Made by a program: the position numbers and the translations under genes. The notes beneath the pieces are model-generated. The model saw only the letters and a program-made list of their open reading frames with translations, was not told the DNA's origin and searched no databases. Shown piece by piece: positions 1 to 12,530 of a stretch of DNA of 64,000 bases. Positions within the stretch are counted from its first letter, which is position 1. Each line of letters begins with the position of its first letter. Source of the DNA: Ornithodoros turicata (Eukaryota > Arthropoda > Arachnida > Ixodida > Argasidae); NCBI RefSeq assembly GCF_037126465.1, contig NW_026999297.1:372001-436000 (forward strand). The letters are read 5' to 3'.

Positions 1-227
1 GGCACCTATAGGGCTAGATTGTAGCCCCTTACTGCGTGCAAATATTCAGATGCCTGCAGAGCTGTAAGCTGTTCTTCCGGGTGAAAGAAAGCTTGAAGAC
101 TGCATACGTTGTGGCTCACTGCCAAAGAGATGCGGTTGGAGAAGAAATTACTGGACATAAAGCACAGTGAGGCGTGCTCCACCCAGGCCACAAGGAGGTA
201 CACAATTAATTTGAGCCACCTTCTGTT
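1..227. other. Flank outside the giant foldback; no gene seen
   Basis: Unique-looking sequence up to the outer edge of the left foldback arm. The only open frame is short and has no recognisable motif, so I see nothing to annotate as a gene here. Confidence 0.5.
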
Positions 228-1246
228 CATGCCCAAGAATTAGGGACAAAACGTAAAGCAGGCTTCACCTAAAACAGCTCCCATAGAGCCTGTGTATTCT
301 GGAACGAAAAGCGCGTGCTACATATTCTGCTGGCAGCGCTTTGCATTCGTTCTCTAATGGCATCTTGCCTCTGCCAGGACAAAACTTTTGAGCAATTTTT
401 GGGGCATGAATAGTGGCATCTTCAAGGTTCCATTCGGGTTCCAAATTTTGAACCTGTAAAGGAGCCTTCTATCGCCGCACGAGCACGTTGCGGCGAAGCC
501 TACGTTCAAGGCCGTGCGCTACCACAGGTTTAGGAAATCGCTCAGCGCAGAAGAGACTACAAGAAGACAAACAAGAAATAACAACACGGGGAGCCCAGAG
601 TTGTGTGTAACGTCACGTGGTAAGGGTATAGGATATAAAAAACTAAAAACTTGGCAGCTGTTAGGAGAACTAACATCGTTGAGGTTGTTATAAAGAGCAA
701 ACGTGTGTACATTATGGCTGTTACGAAGTCTGTTGGTATCTGCTAAACTGTGAGCAATCAAACAAAACATAAAATAAAGGTGTGGTCGGAGTGAACGGCA
801 CAACAAAAACAACAATAAATGATGACGATGAGATGGGGTGTTTCACCGCGGAGGTGCGTACCCTACACCGCTGCCCGTGGAACGTTATGTGAAGATGATG
901 AAGGAAGGATGCAAATACAAGAAATAACGAAACTGAACGGCAGAAAATAGACCAACGACAGCTTAAGACGACATGTACTATTTTGCACAGGAAAATGTGA
1001 TACCTGAGATTCTACGATGTGCTAAGGTTGTCCAACCAAGTTTATCGAGGATAGGTTCATAATTATAGACACCAACGTGTCGGTCATAGAGAGTGTACAA
1101 TGACTCCACGGGCTGAAAATTAGTGAAGCTAATTAAGTATACCATTTTAGTTAGCCATCGAACACTGATGCGACCGGCTAGGAAAGATATCCGAGAGGCT
1201 TCGTTTTCGTTTCTTCTTTCTCGCTCTCTCCTTTCTTCTTTTTTTT

Positions 1247-1272
1247 TGGGGGGGGGGGAGGTGGGAGGGGCT
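1247..1272. repeat. Poly-T/poly-G low-complexity tract
   Basis: A run of T followed by a run of G lies in the left foldback arm. The matching place in the right arm (about 6000-6040) has A-rich and C-rich sequence of different length, so this tract has diverged between the arms. Confidence 0.6.
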
Positions 1273-2399
1273 TATTAATGCCCGAAGACAATTTATGATA
1301 CAGCTATAGGATGTCACGCTTCCTCGCGAACGCAGGAGCCTCTCTAGCGAGGAAGACGCAATTGTAAAAGGCGGTCACTTGGCCCATTTGTATTATAACG
1401 CATTACTCTGCTCTCTTTTGGTCACAATAATGCTCGTTGCCTTGTCATCTGCATTTTTTAGATACTGTAGATTTGTCGTTCACCTCGAAACTACAACAAC
1501 AAAAAAGTTAAGAGATCACGATTTGCTGTTGTTTGAGTTTGATTTGCGATTTTCTGGCGACTTTCTGTTGCTGTCATCTCTCAAAATGTATCTATCAAAA
1601 TCCATCAAAATACGCACAATTTCAGACAACGAAAAAAAAAAGAGGAAAATATTGTTCTGCGTTCCTGTCTTTTATTTTCCATACTTAATACAGCTAACGC
1701 CGTAGTGGATCAAATCTATCCCTATTGCAGCCTAATGCCGCGTGTTTTTCGACAGCCGTACTCTTGGCTTTTCTTTTCGTCTGTGGAGAGGGTGCTAGCA
1801 GGTGTGCTGTCTTCTCAGCGTTCTTCTGAAGATTTACAATCTTGATCCAGCCGTACATGCTCGCGCTTTCAGCAGTACTGCTTGGGACTCTGTTGTTCAC
1901 TATCGCGTCTTTGTTTCTGTAGGTGTGAAGAAAAGTTTATTGACTGGTTGATAAGCAACTGCGTGCACCACGTAAACGTCAGTAGTGTAGCACCGATTGC
2001 TAGTACGTATGAGTCTAATAAATACGAATAAAGCACGATGAACATTTGATTTACACATCAGAGTTAGTGTCCTCTTCATGTTGGGAAAAACTTCGCATGG
2101 CTGCATATGCGATCATAATGTCCTCCTTTTAACGTTGAGGCCAAAATAAACGGGGGCACTTCAAACCACCTGACTCAAACTGTAACGCAACATTTGCGTC
2201 AGCTGGATTGGGTCGTCTGGATCTTTGGACGCGTTTCCCGATTTCCGTTCTTAGCTCACCTCGCGTCATAGAGTCCACATCTAACACTCGTGACACGCGC
2301 TGTTCCAGTTCGAGTTTGACACTTAAACATCACCTCTTTCCTGTTGTCTCTTGGATGCCACCTTCTTCCCAGTATGTGACGTCACGTTTCTGATATCTC

Positions 2400-3029
2400 C
2401 TAGCCTGTAGCGCTGATGAATTTTGCTCTATCCTTTAATATATATTTTAGCCCATCCCATGTTGCGTCCCATTTGTTTGTTCGCCGATGATGTAGGTTCT
2501 CTAAGGCACAGTTTTTCTTTTCTAGTCCTTGGTAGAAAACCATCCTAGTCAGCGCTGCTGCATGTGGCTCATCGCGGCGTGATGCGAAAAAAACATGTAT
2601 ATACGGGGTCGCGCTCTCCTGTCCGTACCCCTTGCGTTTGGTTCCCAGATCTAGAAACATAGTTAGGACGTTTAACACCTCCTGACGCAGATCTTTCCCT
2701 GCAGTATCTTGCTCAAATTCCTTTACCACACCTCTGAAAAGATCCCATAACTGTGCTCGATCATCTCTGGTGTCCGAGAAGAGGACTAGGGTCACAAGGC
2801 GTGGTAGATTCTCAAGAAGTAAATCGACATTCTTTCCTGTTAATGATGTGAATTTAGCAACTTCCGTTTTTCTGTCAGTCAGCAGTATGACGTTCGCACA
2901 AGATCCCTTTATAATGGGCACCAGTTTTCTCACGGATGTGTAATATATTCCTTGCATATTCTCATACAGATTATGGATTACCGTTCTAGCAATTATTCGT
3001 TCTACGGCGTACAGGCAGTCTGAAGACAT
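2400..3029 (-). CDS. Uncharacterised transposon-type protein, 209 aa, intact in left arm
   Basis: The frame opens at an ATG at 3029 and closes at 2400 without interruption. I cannot assign a catalytic function. Visible landmarks are a central segment FTSLTGKNVDLLLENLPRLV, an acidic linker, TPYIHVFF, and a C-terminal GLEKKN...NKWDATWDGLK pattern. From memory, C-terminal motifs of the type Q-G-x-E-K-x-N...NKWDA are shared by widespread uncharacterised animal proteins that travel with repeats. This is probably the C-terminal part (last exon) of such a protein; the true start may lie in an upstream exon. The same frame in the right arm (4292-4860) is broken, so this copy is the better preserved one. 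No host-gene context supports a cellular role. Confidence 0.5.
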   Translation of the reverse strand: MSSDCLYAVERIIARTVIHNLYENMQGIYYTSVRKLVPIIKGSCANVILLTDRKTEVAKFTSLTGKNVDLLLENLPRLVTLVLFSDTRDDRAQLWDLFRGVVKEFEQDTAGKDLRQEVLNVLTMFLDLGTKRKGYGQESATPYIHVFFASRRDEPHAAALTRMVFYQGLEKKNCALENLHHRRTNKWDATWDGLKYILKDRAKFISATG

Positions 3030-3520
3030 ATAGGAAAGCCCATCTGTTCGTACTCCCGTCGCAGACTGCCAGAATTCTTAGCCGCAGAGCTATACGGGCA
3101 CAAAAGCTCTTGCGTACAAGAATAGCAAGAACGCGCGCAGAGCGAATAAGCTTTGCCAACGTCCTAGCATACTTCCTACTGAAGACAAGACCGCAGTGCT
3201 ATCAGCTCCAGTAGATATCTTGATGAACAAGGAATGATTTCATTGGATGAAGTATGAAAGGAAAAAGAAAAGTCACTAAAATCAAACAAAACAATAAGTC
3301 AGTCGTTACGTTTGTGCACGGGTTTCGTTGATAGCTGCTGTAATCGCCCTCGCCTTTCTGTCTGTCATGTGGTTAACGCGGAAGCCGTGATGAAGCGGGC
3401 AACTCTACAAGATACAGATAAAATGATAATTCCGCGCTTGATGCCCCGGTACAAGTACATCATGAGCTGTGCAGCAGTGGCCGGTCTGCGGCCGCTGTAA
3501 GAAGAAAAAAAAAAAAGGAA

Positions 3521-3541
3521 AACAGAGAGAGAGAGAGAGAA
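3521..3541. repeat. GA microsatellite
   Basis: A short run of alternating G and A in the loop between the foldback arms, with no counterpart in inverted orientation. Confidence 0.7.
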
Positions 3542-3948
3542 ACTTCAGTAGTTGCGTGGCATCGGCGAGTCCCGCAAAAGAAGCTGATTTATCGCGCTCA
3601 AAGAATTTGTACTCGGAAGATGGACGGTTGTTCTGCTGTAAGACCTACAGACTAATGTGTTTATTTACCCTCGCGGCCATGAGGCAATACAAACAGGAGA
3701 TTAACATTTGGTAGAATAATGTTAACAAAGCGGCATACAAGATTTACAACCGCATGAAAAAATTGCGCAGATACGTGGAGGTATATAAACAAGTACATGA
3801 AACATTTTGGTCAACTGGAGCAATGACAACACGTACGACGTGGAAATTGAAAAATGACTATGCAGCGCAACGGTCATGTCAGCCAGACGCGTGAGCCTTC
3901 CTCTTCATCTCCCCCTCTTCGTCCCTTCATCGAGCAAAGTGCCGCCAA

Positions 3949-3969
3949 TCACCCCCCCCCCCCCCCCCC
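3949..3969. repeat. Poly-C tract in the loop
   Basis: About twenty consecutive C residues between the two foldback arms, shortly before the right arm begins. Confidence 0.8.
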
Positions 3970-4291
3970 GCTAGCGGTCGCATAAACATTTCTTAAATCG
4001 TTTGGCATCGGTAATGGCATGCATATAAGCTCTTGGATTAACGATCCTCTTAGGAATTATTATGATAATCAATTTTGTGAAACAAACACCCACAAGTTAT
4101 TATTCGGCGAGTGGAAAGCAGACGCAGATTGAGGTTATGGTAACATGAAAAACTCAGTGCGGCATCCCCCATTGTTCTCCATACAAACCCCGCTTCATTG
4201 TCCCTGATGTTTTGCTCATGAAGATACGAATAGTCGAGTGGCTTCTTTAAAACCTGCTCTTGGAAATGCAGGACGTATACACTGCTAATAA

Positions 4292-4860
4292 GTGCACCAC
4301 CCGAAAGGAAAAGACACGTCCGTGAGAAAGCTGGTGGACATTATAAAGGGATCTGATGCGAATGTCAGACTGCTCACTGACAGCAAAACGAAAGTTGCTA
4401 AATTCACATCATTAACAGGAAAGAATGTCGATTTACTTCTTGAGAATCTACCACGCCTTGTGTCCTCTCCTCGGACACCAGAGATGAACGAGCACAGTTG
4501 TTATGGGATCTTTTCAGAGGTGTGGTAAAAGAATTTGAGCAAGATACTGCAGGGAAAGATCTGCGTCAGGAGACATTAAACGTCCTAACTATGTTTCTGG
4601 ATCTGGGAAACAAATGCAATGGGTATGGACAGGAGAGCCCGTGACCCCGTATATACTTGTTTTTTTCGCATCACGCGGCGATGAACCACATGCAGCAGCG
4701 CTGACTAGGATGGCTTTCTAGCCAAGGACTAGAAAAGAAAAATTACGCCTTATAGAACCTACATCATCGGCGAACAAAACAAAAGGGACGCAGCATGGGA
4801 TGGGCTAAAATATGTTAAAGGATAGAAGAAAATTCATCTGCGCTACCAGGCTAGGAGATA
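4292..4860 (+). pseudogene. Decayed right-arm copy of the 209-aa protein
   Basis: This matches the frame at 2400-3029 in inverted orientation, sharing SVRKLV, SLTGKNVDLLLENLPRLV and later segments. The upstream residues differ (MHHPKGKDT instead of the left copy's N-terminus), which marks the inner breakpoint of the inverted duplication. Just after PRLV a small deletion shifts the frame (about 4460), and a TAG replaces a tyrosine codon near 4720. The copy is therefore not translatable as one protein. The comparison shows that the foldback is old enough for one arm's gene to decay while the other stays open. Confidence 0.7.
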
Positions 4861-6739
4861 TCAAAAACGTGACGTCACGTACTCCGAAGAAGGTGGCATC
4901 CAAGAGACAAGAGGAAAGAGGCCCGGTTTAAGTGTGGAACTCGAACTCGAACAGCGCGTGTCACGCATGTTAGATGTGGACTCTATGACGCGAGGTGAGC
5001 CAAGAACGGAAATCGTGAACGACGTCCAAAGATCCAGATGACGGCAAGCTGAAGCAAATGTTGCGTCACAGTTTGAGTAACGTGGTTTGAAGTGCCCCCG
5101 TTTATTTTGGCTTCAAAGCTAAAGGAGGACATTATGATCGCATATGCAGCCATGCGAAGTTTTTCCCAACATGAAGAGGACACTAACTCTGATGTGTAAA
5201 TCAAATGTTCATCGTGCTTTATTCGTATTTATTAGACTCATACGTACTAGCAATCGATGCTACACAACTGACTTTTACGTGGTGCACGCAGTTGCTTATC
5301 AACCAGTCAATAAACTTTTCTTCACACCTACAGAAACAAAGATGTACAATGAAAAAAGACGCGATAGCGAACAACACAGCCCCAAGCAGTAATGCTGAAA
5401 GCGCGAGCATGTACGGCTGGATCAAGATTGTAAATCTTCAGAAGAACGCTGATAAGACAGCACACCTGCTAGCACCCTCTCCACAGACGAAAAAAAAAAA
5501 GCCAGGAGTACGGCTGTCGAGAAACACGCGGCATTAGGATCGGGATAGATTTGATCCACTACGGCGTTAGCTGTATCAGGTATGGAAAATAAAAGACAGG
5601 AACGCAGGAACGATGTTTTCCTTTTTTTTCGTTGTCTGAAATTGTGCTTATTTTGATGGATTTCGATAGATACATTTTGAGAGATGACAGCAACAGAAAG
5701 TCGCCAGAAAATCGCAAATCAAACTCAAACTCAAACAACAGAAAATCGTCATCTCTTAACTTTTTTGTTGTAGTTTCGAGGTGTACGACAAATCTACAGT
5801 ATCTAAAAAATGCAGATGACATTGACAAGGCAACTAGCATTAATGTGATCAAAAGGGAGCAGAGTAATGCGTTATAATACAAATGGGCCAAGTGACCGCC
5901 TTTTACACTTGCGTTTTCCTCGCTAGAGAGGCTCCTGTGTTCGCGAGGAAGCGTGACATCCTATAGCTATATCATAAATTGTCTTCAGGTATTAATAAGC
6001 CTCCTCCACCCCTCCCCACAACAAAAAAGAAAAAGATAAAAGGAGAGAGCGAGAAAGAAGAAACGAAAACTAAGCCTCTCAGATATCTTTCCTAGCCGGT
6101 CGCATCAGTGTTCGATGGCTAACTAAAATGGTATACTTAATTAGCTTCACTAATTTTCAAAGATTGACCCAATGACAGCATCGAAGCCCTTGGAGTCATT
6201 GTACATTCTCTATGACCGACACGTTGGTGTCTATAGTTATGAACCTATCCTCGATAAACTTGGTTTGACAACCTTAGCACATCGTAGAACCTCAGATATC
6301 ACATTTTCCTGTGCAAAGTAGTACATGTTGTCTTAAGCTGCCGTTGGTCTATTTTCTGCCGTTCATTTTAGTTATTTCTTGTATTTGCATCCTTTTTTCA
6401 TCATCTTCACATAACGTCCCACGTGCAGTGATGTAGGGTACGCACCTCCGCGGTGAAACACCCCATCTCATCGTCATCATTTATGGTTGTTGTTGTTGTG
6501 CCGTTCACTCCGACCACACCTTTATGTTAGGTTTTGTTTGATTGCTCACAGTTTAGCAGATACCAACAGACTTCGTAACAGCCATAACGTACACGCGTTT
6601 GCTCTTTATAACAACCTCAACGATGTTAGTTCTCCTAACAGCTGTCAAGTTTTTCGTTTTTAAGATCCTATACCCTTACCACGTGACGCTGCACACAAAT
6701 CTGGGCTCCCCGTGTTGTTATTTCTTGTTTGTCTTCTCT

Positions 6740-7036
6740 TGTAGTCTCTTCTGCGCTGAGCGATTTCCTAAACCTGTGGTAGCGCACGGCCTTGAACGTA
6801 GGCTTCGCCGCAACGTGCTCGTGCGGCGATGGAAGGCTCCTTTACAGGTTCAAAATTTGGAACCCGAATGGAACCTTGAAGATGCTACTATTCATGCCCC
6901 AAAAATTGCTCAAAAGTTTTGTCCTGGCAGAGGCAAGATGCCATTAGAGAACGAATGCAAAGCGCTGCCAGCAGAATATGTAGCACGCGCTTTTCGTTCC
7001 AGAATACACAGGCTCTATGGGAGCTGTTTTAGGTGA
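6740..7036 (+). pseudogene. Possible terminal exon of an element-encoded protein
   Basis: A frame near the outer end of the right arm follows a pyrimidine-rich tract ending in TTGTAG, a plausible splice acceptor, and runs to a stop at 7036. It is rich in basic residues (e.g. LERRLRRNVLVRR). The mirror sequence in the left arm (about 228-540, minus strand) has a stop where this copy has Trp (gatag versus gatgg). I do not recognise a family. It may be the last exon of a transposon gene, or simply an open frame. Confidence 0.25.
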
Positions 7037-7073
7037 AGCCTGCTTTACGTTTTGTCCCTAATTCTTGGGCATG

Positions 7074-8804
7074 TAATGCAGCAAAAACACCTATTTCCAC
7101 TGAAAGAAAGACTGGGTTTTTTTTTCTGTTGTGGTTGAAGGGCACACGAGATCATAATAAATTGTTTCCAAAAGCTGTTACGTCGCATTCTGACATGATC
7201 TGAGCCAATATGGTCAGCTGATGCTATAAGACCTACAGAAAACACACGCCAGCAGATTCTGAACATGCTATAGGAGAGGGTATGCCCTTGAAATGGTGAG
7301 ATTTGTTCACTTTCCAGATGACTTCAGGTATGTGAAAACAATCATAAATGTTGACAAAGCTGTTATGAAGCAGCGACTGCAATTAATCTGTAGAACTGGG
7401 CAGAACGGTTGAATGCAGAATTTGTTCAAAGTGTGCTATAGCGTCATACAGATGGGATATGAATGAGCTGACGAAACATTTTTCTTGCGTAAGAGCAAAT
7501 ACACCTGTAGGTTCTCAAATTATTTTTTGTTTTGCTTCCTAGATGGCCTCAACTCATGAACAAGCTGCAGCACATTACGGTGACAATTTTTTAAAATTTT
7601 TCTTAAAGAAAAATAAACCTTTAGATTTTCAATATGTTGCAGCAGAGGACTAGTTATACAAATAAGAGAAGATTTCTTTTAGACGACCTATATGTGAATA
7701 TACTATCTGAAAGAAAATGTAGTTTTTTGCAAGTGCTTGTTATTCTCAAACACATGGTTAAACAATGAATATAGATCAGCTTGATATTTTTATGTGAAGC
7801 TAATCACAAGCAATCAGTTACAAGCATAAATAATCTGGGGCTCCTTCAAGAATGCTAATGTGTCAGAAATTTATTGTAAACTTGACTCCAAATGTGTTCC
7901 TTTCTCGAGTTCTCACCACGTCACCAGATTTATTCTCGTTCTACATACCCTTTGGGATGGCAGAGCCGTGGTTCCCCTCTAACACCAGGCAAGGAAAGCG
8001 CACAAATGATGCATATGTAGATGTCAGAAGGAAGCTCGTAAGGGACAACTTCATATTTCGGCACAGTTTAATGTGCCCCCATTGTTCAAGAAAACAAAGT
8101 GATGAGTTACATTCGATATATGCATCATCTAAAAAATGCACACAATTTTTTTCAGTGATATTTAACAGAGTCAAGCTACATCTCTGGCTGGTTTTGGCTG
8201 GAATAGCCCAGGTTGACAGTTACACAAGCTGATGTATGTCAGCACTGAAAATATAAAGAAAACAAGGCAATTTAAAATGCCTCACTCAATTTACTACTTT
8301 TCATAGCTTACACCTTGACAGGTGTTTTTTATCCTAAAATGGTTTCATTGCCAAAATCAACGAGAATGACCGTCATCACATTAACAAGTTTCAACTGTAT
8401 ACCAAGTAATAACAAACATGTGCTTACTTTTTCTGCAATCAAGATGTAAATTACATCGTTGAGTTGCAGGCTTCAGTGAAAAATCACTGCTTGTGATGTC
8501 ACTGCTGAGTGAGTACGGCACTGCTAGTGACGCAACATGTGATTCCAGTGTCTTTCACCCGACCCAACGTTATTTCATGAGCAGTTGGCATCAGAATCAA
8601 TCAGCTTGCATGATGCACTTATGAAGGGTAATTTCATGTGTGCCAATAAACATACTGCAGTGCTAATTTACAATGTAGTTTGTGGCTGTGGAGCACACTC
8701 ATATTCAGTATGCCATGTGAACTAGGGGAGCATTTTCTGGCATAAACATTAGATGAGTGAAGACCCCCCAAAAAATGTAACCACTGTTTACGTGCATTTG
8801 ACAA
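7074..8804. other. AT-rich interval between the two inverted duplications; no gene seen
   Basis: No frame longer than about 126 codons, no recognisable domain and no clear terminal repeats. The longest frame (7852-8232, plus) shows no known motif and is not supported as a gene. Confidence 0.5.
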
Positions 8805-9482
8805 CCCGCATTTTTATTGCTGAGAGGCTCTCTTCGTAGCAAGAGGGAAAGGGTGCTGGCAATGTGGCGCATGTTCATAAGATGTAGAACCAGAGACACA
8901 GAAAAAAATTGACAGCATATCATGATCTCAATCATGTCATTGTGTCCGTGTTTCTGTCTCCTGTTCTGCATTTGTTAATCTTTTTGTGTAGTTGCTGGAT
9001 TTTAGCCCAACAGCAGAGGTCAGCAATTAGAGAACATCCAGAACATGCAAGGCATACATTTCCTCATTCTCCACATTCCTCATTCAAGTAATGTTGAAGA
9101 AGCAACCATGCGAAGAAACAATACAACAGTGAAGCTGGCTTCAGTACACTACAACATGTAACAATATACAGTATGCCTCAGTGTTTCCCAAACCGTGTGT
9201 CAGGACCCCCACTGAGGCCACGATAGCCCAAACGGGGCCCAAGAGAAAGCAGATGAAGTGAGGGCAATATGCCACAAAACCAAGGAAACTATCTCTCTAC
9301 GACTGCATTATATTGAAGTTGTTTTACAAAAATGCAAGTTCAGTTCAGCACACAATCAGTCGGGAAACAAGCTAACTCGCAGCAATGCTTTGAATCAAGT
9401 GTGCCGCAGTATTCCTCACTGTATCATGACGAGACCGTGGACCTACATCAGACGCTACTTGCACGCTCTAGTATAACATTCA

Positions 9483-12125
9483 TATTTCGTTATTTATTTC
9501 GAGAACCCCAAGGGTCCGGAGGACATTACATGGGGGGTGGGAACTGGAGCGTAAGATACATTTACAGCAACTTGATAGAAACAAACAAGCAAGCAGAAAA
9601 GAACAACACAATTAGCAGTAAGTAAACAGGAAAATTAAGAAACGACGACAGTACAATCTTATATGAAAACAAGTATTAAAGCGTGAAACAGGGAGTTCGT
9701 TCACATTAGTACAGATAATTAACAAATATGATAAGGGGGAGGTGAAAAATTTCATAGCAACTGACATACAAGCGTGGTGGTCTTGTGGGTGGAGTGAACG
9801 GGAGAGGGTGTTACAAAATACTGTATGCTCGATAATAGTTGAGAGAGGTGATGGGAGGTTGTTCCATTCGATGGCAGTTGAACAAAAGAATGATCTGGAT
9901 AATGCATTGGTATTACAATGAAAGCATGTGACCTTATTAGTGTGGTGGTGCGAGGAAAAATGACACTCAGGCAGGTGATGGGCGATTGGTGCGGTGGCAA
10001 GATGAAAAAGAACCAATGGAAGAGGGCTAACTTGGCAAGACGGCGACGATGTCCGAGTAAGTCGAGATTAAGGTTTGATTTTAACGCGGTTACAAGGGAT
10101 CGAATTTGTAGTCGTTGGAAATGAAACGGGCAGCCCGATTCTGGATGGCTTCTAGGGCGTCACAGAGATACTTTGGGGAGGGTCCCAAATAGGTGATGCA
10201 TATTCCAGCTTGCTTCGTACAAGAGCCGTGAAGGTTAGGAGCTTAAGATGGAGCCCGCCAACCTGAGGGTGCGTCTAACAAAGCCTAGGGAGCGAGAAGC
10301 GTTAATTATTATGTGGTTGATGTGCTCGTTCCAAGTTAGGTTGGAGGAAAGGTGGATTCCAAGATATTTGTAAGAATCTGCTCGGGTTAATGTGATATCA
10401 CTTAGAGTGTAGGGGAAGGGAGGAAGGCAGGAGACCCGTCTTCGAGAAAACGACAAAATGCGACACTGTGCAATGTTCAGAGGCATTTGCCACTCATTGC
10501 ACCAACGCCGGATTAGTTAAAGGTCACTTTGTAAGGTTAGTTGGTCAGAAGGAGAGAGGATTTGCCTGTACACTACACAGTCGTCAGCAAAGAGACGAAT
10601 CGTGGAAGATATGCCTGAAGGAAGGTCATTTATATAGATAAGGAAAAGGAGAGGGCCGAGGACTGAACCCTTTGGGACACCAGAAAGCACAGGTACATCT
10701 GGGGATAGGTGGTTGTTGCAAGTAACAAATAACGTACGATTAGTAAGAAATTGAGCTATCCAATGGACGACATACAGGTCGAGGTTAAGCAGATAGAGTT
10801 TGTATAGAAGCTTAGAGTGCGGCACCATATCGAAGGCCTTGCGAAAGTCTAAGAAAGCGGCGTCAGTCTGATGATTATTGTCCGCGTGGAGAAAGATGTC
10901 GTGAACAAAACTGACTACTTGAGTTTCACATGAAAAGAGGTTTCGAAACCCGTGCTGCAAGTGACAGAAGAAGCATTTTTCTTCAAGGTACTTAACTACG
11001 TTGGAGTATGCGTTCGAGAATTTTACATACTATAGATGTGAGTGAAATGGGGCGGTAGTTATTAACGATGTGGCAGCTGCCTGATTTGTGAATAGGGACA
11101 ATCTTCGCCGTCTTCCTGTCCTGCGGTAAAGCAGATTCTTGTAGAGACTGAGTAAATATGCAACATAGAATCTTGCTGGAAATAGATCTCGTGTTGTATA
11201 GAACCTTCGAGTTAATAGAGTCCGGACCAGCACTCGACGACAGCTTAAGTGACTCAATGATTTTACAAATACCATGAGTGCTGATATGAATGGGGACCAT
11301 AGGTGACAAGGCGATTACTGTTAATGGAGTTTGGGCGTACCCGTTATCGGTGTTGAAAACGGATGAAAACAAGGAAGCGAAAGCGTTGGAGCAGTCGCTG
11401 TCGGCGGGTGTCAGTTAGACTGATACGGTGGGATTTTGGTGGAGATAAGATTTTCCAAAATTGTTTTGGTTTATTCGTCAAGAGAGACGGGAGGTCGATG
11501 GTAAAGAACTTATGTTTCACTTCCTTGATCGAGCACCTGTATTCCCGTTCACAGTAGTGAAATTTAGCCCATGATACGTTGTCGCCAAGACGCTTTGCTT
11601 TCCTGAATAAGCGCTTTTTCTTGGTTAGCAAGATTTTAAGACTTTTCGTGAACCAAGGATTGTGATCATAAGATTTCACTCTTATCTTTGGAACATTGTA
11701 CTCGGTAAGGTAGTTTATGTTGTCACGAAAGAGGGACCAGTTATCCTCAATGGAGTGAGGCAAGGTGCCATGAAATGAATCTTCATACAGAGCTTCAAGA
11801 CCCTCGTTGATGGCTTGGAAGTTAGCTCGAGCATAGTCGTATATGGTTTTATCGTTGAATTTATGAACATTTGGACTACTTGAAGAGATATCTTAGAAAA
11901 TGGTCACTGAGACCATCAGTGACATGCAAAGAAATGATGTGCTCAGGATGGGAGGTTAAAACCAAGTCAAGGGTTGACTGCGTGGCATGAGTTATTCGGG
12001 TAGGATGTGGAACGGCATGCGATAGATTAAATGTAAGGCATAAATCCACAAACAGTGTCTCTTGTGAACTCCGGGAAAGATTGCCGTGGAGCAAGTCCCA
12101 ATTTATTGACCGTATATGTATCAGC
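9483..12125 (-). mobile_element. Non-LTR retrotransposon (LINE), 5'-truncated, frameshifted
   Basis: Reading the minus strand from 12.1 kb downward, pieces of one LINE polyprotein follow in order. They are the end of an APE-type endonuclease (12094-11876, TLDLVLTSHPEHI...GLSDH), a linker, the reverse transcriptase, and the C-terminal domain (10016-9612) with the characteristic W-N-N-L-P motif. The 3' end lies at about 9483 in an ATAA-like tail on the minus strand. The N-terminal endonuclease and any ORF1 are missing. Several frameshifts and stops separate the pieces, so the copy is dead. The motif style fits the CR1/L2/Jockey group, but I cannot fix the clade by eye. Confidence 0.85.
10235..11372 (-). 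pseudogene. LINE reverse transcriptase remnant
   Basis: Three overlapping frames make up the RT domain. At 11372-10992 is the entry region with SSSAGPDSI and NNYRPISLTS (RT blocks 1-2). At 10960-10517 are DFRKAFDMVPH (first catalytic Asp), SGVPKGSVLGPLLF and FADDCVVY, the catalytic F-A-D-D box. At 10486-10235 is the thumb-side motif YKYLGIHLSSNLTWNEHI. The enzyme would copy LINE RNA at a nicked target site. Frame changes near 10500 and 10975 and the loss of a continuous frame into the endonuclease mean that no functional protein is made. Confidence 0.85.
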
Positions 12126-12530
12126 GTATATTGAAGGCGTATATTACTGAATATGTATCAGGGCAGATTTCAAGCTTCCTGAGCGCGCACAGACGGTGAT
12201 CTCAGTTGTCTCGCGACGTAACAGACGGAGAAAGACACCGGCTGACACACACAGACATCCCGAAGGCTATGCCCATCTTTGTTGATGCACCCACGAATCC
12301 ACAGGAAGACTGCCGAAGCTCTCCCACTCGTATTAAGTACCTGTAGCTTGAACTACAAACAGTTTAGTGCACACTCCACGAAACGAGAACAGCTGATTGC
12401 TGGTTTCATGGGCGCGGCCATGCGAGCGGCCATGCGAGCCGAGAAGGACCGTTCACCAGAGGAGCAATTTTAGGTAAGTTCGAACGTGGCGCCAGTCGTC
12501 GGTGCAACAATTTCCAGAGTGAACCGAGTT
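12126..12530 (+). other. Left-arm block of the older inverted duplication with a short shared frame
   Basis: A plus-strand frame at 12279-12473 and its inverted partner at 18747-18953 share MHPRIHRKTAEA and the FMGAAMRA segment. It could be an exon of an element gene or just duplicated sequence. I do not recognise the family. The left copy carries an extra ATGCGAGCGGCC repeat and a stop followed by gtaagt after EEQF, whereas the right copy reads on. Confidence 0.35.

Larger units (their letters stand above)
228..7073. repeat. Giant foldback (large inverted repeat), arms about 2.7 kb
   Basis: Positions 228-2945 and about 4314-7073 are reverse complements of each other with scattered substitutions and small indels. 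For example, the sequence starting catgcccaagaattaggg at 228 reappears inverted, ending at 7073. The loop (about 2946-4313) is unrelated on its two sides and holds a GA microsatellite near 3521 and a poly-C tract near 3951. The inner breakpoints fall inside a coding frame: the left arm keeps the frame's 5' part and the right arm has a different upstream sequence. This looks like a head-to-head inverted duplication or a very large foldback transposon. Flanks suggest at most a 2-bp AT duplication (tcAT before, ATgt after), so the insertion mechanism is unclear. Confidence 0.85.

Noticed and set aside
1379..1705. Open frame rich in hydrophobic residues in the left foldback arm, mirrored at 5559-5891
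   Set aside because: Similarity between the two is explained by the inverted duplication; indels in one copy disturb the frame and no motif is recognisable.
4869..4884. Palindromic acgtgacgtcacgt as a CRE-type regulatory site
   Set aside because: The left-arm counterpart (2376-2391) has lost the outer symmetry and no promoter or gene start is placed nearby; a single short motif is not enough.
7852..8232. 126-codon plus-strand frame
   Set aside because: No recognisable domain, no codon or splice support, and an equally open frame on the opposite strand.
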